DNA from: an uncultured Helicobacter sp.
GTDB lineage: Bacteria > Campylobacterota > Campylobacteria > Campylobacterales > Helicobacteraceae
Direction of reading: 5' to 3'
DNA: 5,157 nucleotides
NCBI GenBank assembly: GCA_947179285.1
Contig: CAMXAV010000073.1
Coordinates: 1 to 5,157 of the forward strand
The translations under genes and the position numbers were made by a program. Below are positions 1-4,700 of this stretch, piece by piece. The notes under the pieces were generated by a model. The model made no database searches and was not told the origin of the DNA. It was given only the letters and a program-made list of their open reading frames with translations. Each line of letters starts with the position of its first letter. The stretch's first letter is position 1.

Positions 1-1
1 C

Positions 2-178
2 ATTCATGGCGACAAGGCGCATAGTCGATATTTTGGCGAGGACGCGTTCAAAAAGCTAAAAGGCAAGAACAAGGAATTGCTGATTATCAAAGACGCAAAT
101 CATGTCGATTTGTATGATAATGCGCAGAAGATTCCATTTGAAAAAATCGCGGCATTTTTCAATGAGAATCTGAAGTAG
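2..178 (+). CDS. Alpha/beta hydrolase, C-terminal fragment (5' end outside window)
   Basis: The frame is open from the window edge to a TAG at 176-178 and gives the last 58 residues of a protein. The fragment begins IHGDKAHSRYFGEDAF and continues with LLIIKDANHVDLYDN, then IPFEKIAAFF near the end. The G-D pair after a hydrophobic strand and the later A-N-H-V-D-L-Y-D match the last strands of the alpha/beta hydrolase fold, where the histidine of NHVDLYD would be the catalytic base. This pattern is common in bacterial hydrolases related to dienelactone hydrolase and YcjY-like proteins. The nucleophile serine lies outside the window, so substrate and exact subfamily cannot be judged. GC is high for the region (28 of 60 bases at 1-60), as in the next gene and the VOC gene, which suggests they belong to the same backbone. 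Confidence 0.8.
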   Translation: MHGDKAHSRYFGEDAFKKLKGKNKELLIIKDANHVDLYDNAQKIPFEKIAAFFNENLK

Positions 179-238
179 ATAGATTTGCTCCTTGCTTGGC
201 AATTTACCTTGCGGGGGGCAAGCGTAAAAAGGAAAATA

Positions 239-652
239 ATGGACAAAGAACAAGCATTCGCATTCATTAGCGAGCAAAAAACCGCCTTTTTGGGCTCGGT
301 GAATGAAAATGGATTCCCCATAATTCGGGCAATGCTCGCGCCAAGAAAGATAGAAGAGAATCAGATTTATTTCACGACAAACACATCATCAAACAAAATC
401 AAGCATTATTCGAACAACCAAAAGGCTTGCGTGTATTTCTACAAACGCGGACGTTTTAAATATCAGGGGCTCGGAATCATTGGCACGATAGAGATTTGCA
501 AAGACATGCCCACAAAAGAGATGATTTGGCAAGAGGGCGACACGAGGTATTACAAAAAAGGCATCGGCGACCCCGATTATTGCGTCTTAAAATTTACCTG
601 CATTGAGGCAGAATATTATTGCGATTTCAAAAAAGAAAGGTTTGTTTTTTGA
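239..652 (+). CDS. Pyridoxamine 5'-phosphate oxidase-like FMN-binding split-barrel protein
   Basis: A 137-residue protein. The N-terminus (FISEQKTAFLGSVNENGFP, then IIRAMLAPRK and IYFTTNTSSNK) is the typical start of the split-barrel flavoprotein fold of the PNPOx-like and general stress protein 26 families. The strand 'aFLgSvnenGfP' and the 'iyFtTnTsSnKikhy' segment are where FMN phosphate and ring contacts usually lie. The family includes FMN- or F420-dependent reductases and proteins of unknown substrate. True PdxH is longer, so a role in vitamin B6 synthesis should not be assumed. I chose the ATG at 239 because AAGGA at 229-233 lies 5 nt upstream. A TTG at 185 would add 18 residues that do not resemble the family and has no clear ribosome binding site. 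There is no signal peptide, so it is presumably cytosolic. It lies 60 nt after the hydrolase and its stop comes 38 nt before the first ankyrin gene. Confidence 0.87.
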   Translation: MDKEQAFAFISEQKTAFLGSVNENGFPIIRAMLAPRKIEENQIYFTTNTSSNKIKHYSNNQKACVYFYKRGRFKYQGLGIIGTIEICKDMPTKEMIWQEGDTRYYKKGIGDPDYCVLKFTCIEAEYYCDFKKERFVF

Positions 653-690
653 TGATACTGAAACGAAAATTGATGAAAGGGAATTGGCGT

Positions 691-1335
691 ATGAGAATAA
701 TCTTGACTCTTTTCTTTTTTCTTTTAGTCTCCACTAATCTCTATGCGCTAACCAAAGATGAAGAGAGTTTTTTATGGGCTTCAGAAACTGGAAATATAAA
801 TAGAGTAAAAGAGTTATTGGCTTTAGGAATTGATGTCAATATGCAAAATGAAGAAGGTTTGACTGCTTTAATGAATGCTTCATCTTGGGGTCATGAAGAA
901 ATAGTGAAAGAATTAATAAAGGCAAAGGCTGATGTCAATGTTCAAAATGTGTATGGTTATACTGCTTTCATGAATGCTTCGTATGAAGGTCATACAGAAA
1001 TAGTTAGAGAACTGATAAAAGCAGGTGCTGATATTAATAAAAATTATGAAAAAGGCAATACTGCTTTAACGCATGCTTCAACAAGAAAAGGTCATATAGA
1101 AATAGTAAAAGAATTAATAAAAGCAGGTGCTGATATGGATATTCAAGATAAATATGGCTCTACTGCTTTAATATGGGCTACAAGATGTATGTATATTGAA
1201 ATAGTTAGAGAACTAATAAAGGCTGGGGCTGATGTTAATATTAAAGATGAAAATGGTAAAACAGCTTTAGATTATGCAAAAGAGAAAGGATATAACGATA
1301 TAACAAAGCTTTTAAGCAAAGGTGGGCAAAAATAA
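691..1335 (+). CDS. Secreted ankyrin-repeat protein, first tandem copy
   Basis: A 214-residue protein. Residues 1-19 form a signal peptide: a basic start (MR), a hydrophobic core (IILTLFFFLLVS) and a likely cut after Y-A at 18-19, so the product is probably periplasmic. The rest is about six ankyrin repeats of about 33 residues, with recurring T-A-L/F...A-S...G-H...E-I-V-K/R-E-L-I-K-A-G-A-D-V-N. The fourth repeat carries one extra residue (S-T-R-K-G-H). Ankyrin repeats bind other proteins, and no catalytic domain is present. The ATG at 691 has AAAGGG at 676-681 and gives an N-terminus matching the next gene's (LYALTKDEE in both). In-frame ATGs at 652 and 673 would bury the signal peptide. The last base of the stop is the first base of the next ATG (TAATG), which indicates translational coupling. 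The gene is AT-rich (18 GC of 60 at 1141-1200). The partner is unknown. Confidence 0.9.
   Translation: MRIILTLFFFLLVSTNLYALTKDEESFLWASETGNINRVKELLALGIDVNMQNEEGLTALMNASSWGHEEIVKELIKAKADVNVQNVYGYTAFMNASYEGHTEIVRELIKAGADINKNYEKGNTALTHASTRKGHIEIVKELIKAGADMDIQDKYGSTALIWATRCMYIEIVRELIKAGADVNIKDENGKTALDYAKEKGYNDITKLLSKGGQK
1015..1136 (+). repeat. Near-exact internal ankyrin-unit repeat in DNA
   Basis: Twenty bases at 1015-1034 (ataaaagcaggtgctgatat) recur exactly at 1117-1136, an offset of 102 bases, or 34 codons. They encode the I-K-A-G-A-D-I/M core of adjacent ankyrin units. Similar but less exact copies occur at each later unit and throughout the second ankyrin gene. The identity at DNA level, not just protein level, suggests recent unit duplication or ongoing recombination between units. 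Confidence 0.75.
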
Positions 1336-1985
1336 TGAAGAAAATCTTAGCCATTATCCTTTTAGTTTTAATCTCCGCCAATCTCTATGCGCTAACTAAA
1401 GATGAGGAAAACTTTTTACAAGCTTCACAAAATGGAGATATAGCAACTGTGAGGCATTTGTTAAATGCAGGAATGGATATTGATATTCAAAATGAACGAG
1501 GTTGGACTGCTCTCATATTGGCTTCATATAATGATTATACTGAAATAGCAAAAGAATCAATAAGGGCGGGCGCTGATGTCAATATTCAAGATAAAGATGG
1601 CTATACCGCCTTAATACAGGCTTCAATAAATGGCAATATGGAAATAACTAGAGAATTAATAAAAGCTGGGGCTGATGTCAACATTAAAAATTTATATGGC
1701 TATACTGCTTTAATGTGGGCTTCAATACATGGTTACACAGAAGTAGTGAAAGAATTAATAAAAGTAGGCGCTAATCTCAATATTCAAGGCGTATGGGGCT
1801 ATACTGCTTTAATATTTGCTTCAGAACGTGGCAATACTAAAATAGTTAAAGAGCTAATAAATGCAGGGGCTGATATTCATATTAAAGATGAAAAAGGCAA
1901 TACTGCCCTAGATTATGCAAAAGAAAATGGACACAATGAGATTGTAGAACTTTTAGAGAAAAAAGGAAAGGAAGCTAAAAAATGA
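1335..1985 (+). CDS. Secreted ankyrin-repeat protein, second tandem copy
   Basis: A 216-residue paralogue of the preceding gene with the same layout: a signal peptide at residues 1-19 (MKKILAIILLVLISANLYA), then about six ankyrin units, ending in a basic tail (EKKGKEAKK). The signal-peptide ends are alike even in DNA: 17 bases at 736-752 are identical to 1380-1396 (aatctctatgcgctaac). The repeat bodies have diverged more, so the pair is an older tandem duplication or the starts have been homogenised. The start overlaps the previous stop by one base, and AAAGGTGGG at 1318-1326 inside the first gene is its ribosome binding site. The stop overlaps the VOC start as ATGA. Tandem, secreted ankyrin proteins would fit periplasmic binding or protective partners, such as immunity-like proteins or the AnkB-type proteins of proteobacteria. 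No partner toxin or enzyme is visible here, so the function is open. Confidence 0.9.
   Translation: MKKILAIILLVLISANLYALTKDEENFLQASQNGDIATVRHLLNAGMDIDIQNERGWTALILASYNDYTEIAKESIRAGADVNIQDKDGYTALIQASINGNMEITRELIKAGADVNIKNLYGYTALMWASIHGYTEVVKELIKVGANLNIQGVWGYTALIFASERGNTKIVKELINAGADIHIKDEKGNTALDYAKENGHNEIVELLEKKGKEAKK
1921..1972 (+). repeat. Direct repeat, intact copy: 3' end of second ankyrin gene
   Basis: This 52-base stretch encodes the K-E-N-G-H-N-E-I-V-E-L-L-E-K-K-G-K tail of the second ankyrin protein. It is matched at 3857-3908 with 44 of 52 bases identical and no gaps; the last 20 bases (ttagagaaaaaaggaaagga) are exact. Its AGGA at 1969-1972 also serves as the ribosome binding site of the VOC gene, 9 nt before that ATG. 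Confidence 0.9.
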
Positions 1986-2392
1986 TACAATCCATAGACC
2001 ATATTGTCTTGCTCACAAAAGACATTCAAAAATGCCTCGCATTCTATGGTGAGATTCTCGGGTGCGAAATCAAAGAGCAAAATGGACGCTATGCCATCTG
2101 CTTTGGCAATCAGAAAATCAATATCCACCAACGCTTTGGCGAGTTTCAACCAGCGGCGAGCAAACCTTGCGATGGGGCTTTAGACTTTTGCCTACTCGCA
2201 AAGGGCGACATCGAAGAAATCAAAAGAAAGCTTGAATCAAAGGGGGCAAAAATAGAAATGGGCATTGTCGAACGCAATGGAGCAACTGCAAAACTCGATT
2301 CGATTTATCTCAAAGACCCTGACGGCAATTTAGTTGAAATCGCTGTGCCTCAAAATATGGAAAGTAAACTGAATGGATTACAATCATCATAG
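1982..2392 (+). CDS. VOC (glyoxalase/bleomycin-resistance fold) family protein
   Basis: A 136-residue single-domain protein of the vicinal oxygen chelate fold. It starts IDHIVLLTKDIQKCLAFYGEILG, has KINIHQ at about residues 45-50, and ends its second half with YLKDPDGNLVEIAV at about 109-122. H7, H49 and E119 stand where this superfamily carries metal ligands. The fourth usual position, in G-A-L-D68-F-C-L, is an aspartate or nearby residue rather than a clear histidine, so the metal site may be atypical. Family members include glyoxalase I, fosfomycin-resistance enzymes and dioxygenases. The sequence does not tell which, and a generic 'VOC family' label is the safe one. Its start overlaps the ankyrin stop (ATGA), so translation is probably coupled. 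GC is much higher than in its neighbours on both sides (29 of 60 at 2161-2220), which marks it as backbone sequence between two AT-rich blocks. Confidence 0.9.
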   Translation: MIQSIDHIVLLTKDIQKCLAFYGEILGCEIKEQNGRYAICFGNQKINIHQRFGEFQPAASKPCDGALDFCLLAKGDIEEIKRKLESKGAKIEMGIVERNGATAKLDSIYLKDPDGNLVEIAVPQNMESKLNGLQSS

Positions 2393-2410
2393 CAACAAAA
2401 ACCATAAAAA

Positions 2411-2416
2411 TGGAGG
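2411..2416 (+). promoter_or_regulatory. Strong ribosome binding site that decides the methyltransferase start
   Basis: TGGAGG at 2411-2416 lies 8 nt before a GTG at 2425-2427. The in-frame ATG at 2410 overlaps this site and has no purine-rich site of its own upstream (the preceding bases are caacaaaaaccataaaa). The GTG is therefore the better start, giving 273 rather than 278 residues. Confidence 0.75.
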
Positions 2417-2424
2417 CAAGTAAA

Positions 2425-3246
2425 GTGATAGATACCTACGATTTTATAGAAAGCAATCAATCACATCATCATTCATATATTTATAATAATATCACTTTAT
2501 ATAACGATTCCGCGCTCAACCAAGCGGTATTAGAATCCAAAAGCCTTGATTTAATCATCACTTCTCCACCTTATAACGTGGGTATAGAATATAACTCCAG
2601 TATGGATTCTAATGACTATAAAGAATATTTAGAATTTAGCAGGGAATGGATAGAAAATTGCTATTTTTGGGCAAAAGAAGGAGCAAGATTTTGCCTTAAT
2701 ATTCCTCTGGATAAAAACAAAGGTGGGCAGCAAAGTGTAGGAGCAGATATTACAAGTATTGCTAAAAAAGCAGGCTGGAATTATCATAGCACAATTATAT
2801 GGAATGAGGGTAACATCTCAAGACGCACAGCATGGGGGAGCTGGCTCTCTGCTTCTGCTCCTTATGTAATAGCCCCTGTGGAACTTATTTTAGTGCTTTA
2901 TAAGGGCGAATGGAAGAAAAAGCATAAAGGGCAGAGTGATATTAATAAAGAAGAGTTTATGAGTTGGACAAATGGACTATGGACATTCAATGGAGAATCT
3001 AAAAAGCGCATTGGGCATCCTGCGCCTTTTCCTAGAGAATTGCCTAGACGATGTATCAAACTCTTTTCTTATGTGGGCGATGTGGTGTGCGACCCATTTT
3101 GTGGTAGCGGTACAACAATGATAGAATCTTATCTTAATAAGCGTCAATTTATGGGCATTGAATTAGACAATAAATATTGTGAGCTAGCGAAAAATAGATT
3201 TTTAGAAACAATCGAAAAAGGAAGGGGATTGTTTGATGAGCAATAA
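2425..3246 (+). CDS. Type II DNA methyltransferase, beta class (TSPPY motif)
   Basis: A 273-residue S-adenosylmethionine-dependent amino-methyltransferase. The catalytic motif IV is TSPPYN at residues 46-51, just after the strand LDLII. The SAM-binding motif I is DPFCGSGTT at 223-231, followed by motif II with E246 in FMGIELD. The order IV then I defines the beta class. HPAPFPRELP, before motif I, is typical of these enzymes. TSPPY is most common in N4-cytosine methylases but also occurs in N6-adenine ones, so the modified base is uncertain. The middle (about residues 130-210, containing ISRRTAWGSW and KKKHKGQ) probably holds target recognition. The length is normal for a stand-alone type II enzyme. 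The start is taken as GTG because of the TGGAGG upstream. The 3' end overlaps the HNH nuclease gene by 11 nt, so the two form a likely modification-restriction pair. AT-rich (16 GC of 60 at 2581-2640). Confidence 0.92.
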   Translation: MIDTYDFIESNQSHHHSYIYNNITLYNDSALNQAVLESKSLDLIITSPPYNVGIEYNSSMDSNDYKEYLEFSREWIENCYFWAKEGARFCLNIPLDKNKGGQQSVGADITSIAKKAGWNYHSTIIWNEGNISRRTAWGSWLSASAPYVIAPVELILVLYKGEWKKKHKGQSDINKEEFMSWTNGLWTFNGESKKRIGHPAPFPRELPRRCIKLFSYVGDVVCDPFCGSGTTMIESYLNKRQFMGIELDNKYCELAKNRFLETIEKGRGLFDEQ

Positions 3247-3826
3247 AGTCGATAGCCAGCTTGATTTAATAATGGAATTTTTTAAAGCAAATCCCAAAAG
3301 GGATATTTCGCACCCCGAAGCTGTGGATTGGGCTGTAAAAGAATGGCAAAAACGCACAGGCAAAGTTTTTAGAGACCCCGATAGGGGAATTAGGAGTCTT
3401 CATCAAAAAGGATACTTGCAAAAAATTGCAAAAGGCATTTATCGCTATGACCCTGATTTTGTTGCTTTAAGAGATGACCTAGAGGATTTTACCCCCGCGC
3501 TTAAAAAGCAGATTTTGGAGCGAGACAATTATCAATGTGTTATTTGTGGAATGGGCAAAAAAGAAGGAGTAGAATTACATATTGACCACATCAAACCAAA
3601 AGATTTAGGTGGCAAAGCCACATTAGAAAATGGGCAAACTCTTTGTGCAAAACATAATTTTCTAAAGAAAAATCTTAAACAGACCGAAACGGGCAAAAAA
3701 ATGTTTATAAGAATGTTAGAGGCTGCTAAAAATGCCAATGAAAAAGAATTGATAGATTTTTTAGAAGATGTATTAAAAGTTTATGAAAAACATAATATGA
3801 ATGGACATATTGTATGGAAAAAATAA
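3236..3826 (+). CDS. HNH restriction endonuclease, partner of the TSPPY methyltransferase
   Basis: A 196-residue protein. Residues about 5-75 look like a winged-helix DNA-binding region (HPEAVDWAVKEWQ, then RGIRSLHQKGYL and GIYRYDP). Residues about 88-146 form a zinc-containing HNH nuclease: C101-x2-C104, the H-I-D-H at 115-118 with H118 as the expected catalytic histidine, G125-G126, N132, then C137-x2-H140 and N141...K-K-N. HNH domains of this form (ERDNYQCVICG...LHIDHIKPKDLGG...LENGQTLC) occur in many type II restriction enzymes. Cleavage of unmethylated target DNA is inferred from that family and from the methylase directly upstream. The ATG at 3236 lies 8 nt after AAGGAAGGGG (3216-3227) and overlaps the methylase end by 11 nt. 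A TTG one codon earlier is less likely. The target sequence cannot be read from the protein. All catalytic positions appear intact, so it is probably active. Confidence 0.88.
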   Translation: MSNKVDSQLDLIMEFFKANPKRDISHPEAVDWAVKEWQKRTGKVFRDPDRGIRSLHQKGYLQKIAKGIYRYDPDFVALRDDLEDFTPALKKQILERDNYQCVICGMGKKEGVELHIDHIKPKDLGGKATLENGQTLCAKHNFLKKNLKQTETGKKMFIRMLEAAKNANEKELIDFLEDVLKVYEKHNMNGHIVWKK

Positions 3827-3856
3827 GACAATTCCTCAAATCCCCACTCAATATAC

Positions 3857-3908
3857 AAGAAAAAGGGCATAATAATATTGTAGAGCCCTTAGAGAAAAAA
3901 GGAAAGGA
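3857..3908 (+). pseudogene. Relic of an ankyrin-gene 3' end, second copy of the direct repeat
   Basis: These 52 bases match the tail of the second ankyrin gene (1921-1972) at 44 of 52 positions without gaps. The frame encodes Q-E-K-G-H-N-N-I-V-E-P-L-E-K-K-G-K, against K-E-N-G-H-N-E-I-V-E-L-L-E-K-K-G-K in the intact gene. Weaker protein likeness may reach back to about 3841 (S-P-L-N-I against T-A-L-D-Y-A). The rest of the ankyrin gene is absent, and the upstream bases 3827-3856 belong to neither gene. The E-K-G in the relic also resembles the first ankyrin tail (K-E-K-G-Y), so the source may be a third, lost paralogue rather than a simple copy of the second gene. Likeness stops 4 nt before the restriction gene ATG. 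Confidence 0.85.
3899..3908 (+). promoter_or_regulatory. Ribosome binding site of the second restriction gene, derived from ankyrin tail
   Basis: AAGGAAAGGA at 3899-3908 lies 4-9 nt before the ATG at 3913, the usual distance. The same bases in the intact copy (1963-1972) precede the VOC start. The site supports the start at 3913 over the in-frame ATG at 3814. Confidence 0.75.
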
Positions 3909-3912
3909 TAAC

Positions 3913-4698
3913 ATGAATTATTTTCTTAGTCAAAGCATAGAACTAGCCAACCAAAGAGACTATTTAGACCAGCTCTTTAGAGTCTATCCTATGTGTCCCG
4001 ATAATATCAGAGATATAGACTCTACGAAATGGAATAGCTTTGAAGAAGCATTCAATGATAATCAGCAAGAAAAAATGATAGGATCTCTGCTTGATTTTGA
4101 TTTATTTCCAATTAAAGATTCTTATGTTGCCTATTTAAGACATGACAGAACTGCCATCAAACGCAATCCAGCGACAATAGCGAGAATCTGTGGCAGATTA
4201 AAAGAAATGGGGCTCAACAAAATTTATGAGAATATCTCACAGCCCAAAGAAACCAACCGACAAATCGGACCGCTCTTCAAGCGGTGGGTGAATAGCGGTG
4301 TTTTAGGAATACAGCCTGTAAGTTTAGAGGAATTTAAAAATGCTGATAGAAATGCTATTTTGAATGCTTCAGATTTGGCTATGCAAGAATTTGCAAGGAA
4401 ACACTTAGGCTACACTCGCTTAAAGGGTTTAGATTTTATTGCAAAATTCAATGGAAAAATAATTATTGGTGAAGCCAAGTTTTTGAGCGATTTTGGAGGA
4501 CATCAAAATGCCCAACTCGAAGATGCGATGAGCCTGCTCAATATGACCCTAAATGCAGATATTATCAAGATTGCAATCTTAGATGGCGTATGCTATATTC
4601 ATGGTAGAAACAAAATGTTTGAAACTTTAACGCAAACATATAAAGATGACAACATTCTATCTGCCTTACTTTTAAGAGACTTTCTTTATCAGGTGTAA
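3913..4698 (+). CDS. Type II restriction endonuclease, PD-(D/E)xK fold, probably Tsp45I-like
   Basis: A 261-residue protein. The catalytic core is visible near the C-terminus: D174 in K-G-L-D-F, then I-I-G-E187-A-K189 twelve residues on, which is the D...ExK pattern of PD-(D/E)xK nucleases. It is followed by FLSDFGGHQNAQLEDA, which I associate with the Tsp45I family of type II enzymes (Tsp45I cuts GTSAC); that assignment is from memory, and so is the near match in length. The target here may differ. The N-terminal two thirds (for example YLRHDRTAIKRNPATIARI at 74-92) is probably DNA recognition. I chose the ATG at 3913 because of its ribosome binding site. An ATG at 3814, overlapping the HNH gene by 13 nt, would add 33 residues, much of it translated ankyrin relic. 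The methylase gene starts 2 nt after its stop. AT-rich like the other R-M genes. Confidence 0.8.
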   Translation: MNYFLSQSIELANQRDYLDQLFRVYPMCPDNIRDIDSTKWNSFEEAFNDNQQEKMIGSLLDFDLFPIKDSYVAYLRHDRTAIKRNPATIARICGRLKEMGLNKIYENISQPKETNRQIGPLFKRWVNSGVLGIQPVSLEEFKNADRNAILNASDLAMQEFARKHLGYTRLKGLDFIAKFNGKIIIGEAKFLSDFGGHQNAQLEDAMSLLNMTLNADIIKIAILDGVCYIHGRNKMFETLTQTYKDDNILSALLLRDFLYQV

Positions 4699-4700
4699 CA

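Noticed and set aside
208..222. Short hairpin CTTGC-GGGGG-GCAAG with a run of six G in the gap before the split-barrel gene
   Set aside because: The stem is only 5 bp and no T-run follows, so it is not a convincing terminator. Six G is shorter than the tracts that usually vary in length in Campylobacterota, and the tract lies upstream of the chosen start rather than in a coding frame.
185..238. TTG-initiated N-terminal extension of the split-barrel protein
   Set aside because: The 18 extra residues do not resemble the family, no ribosome binding site precedes the TTG, and the ATG at 239 has AAGGA at correct spacing.
56..321. Open frames on the - strand opposite the hydrolase and split-barrel genes
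   Set aside because: They lie wholly or mostly opposite well-supported genes, have no recognisable domain or ribosome binding site, and their cysteine- and phenylalanine-rich composition is typical of antisense frames.
619..690. Longer start for the first ankyrin protein (619, 652 or 673)
   Set aside because: The extra residues are basic and would place the signal peptide inside the protein. The start at 691 has AAAGGG upstream and aligns with the second copy's N-terminus.
1913..2149. Open frame on the - strand across the ankyrin/VOC junction
   Set aside because: It is antisense to two coupled genes, shows no family likeness, and reads through the reverse complement of the ankyrin tail.
2466..2474. 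Three-histidine run near the N-terminus of the first methyltransferase
   Set aside because: The run is short, in a variable region before motif IV, and gives no functional evidence such as a metal site.
3532..3914. Open frames on the - strand opposite the HNH gene and ankyrin relic
   Set aside because: They are shadows of the zinc-binding HNH region and relic, with no domain or start signal.
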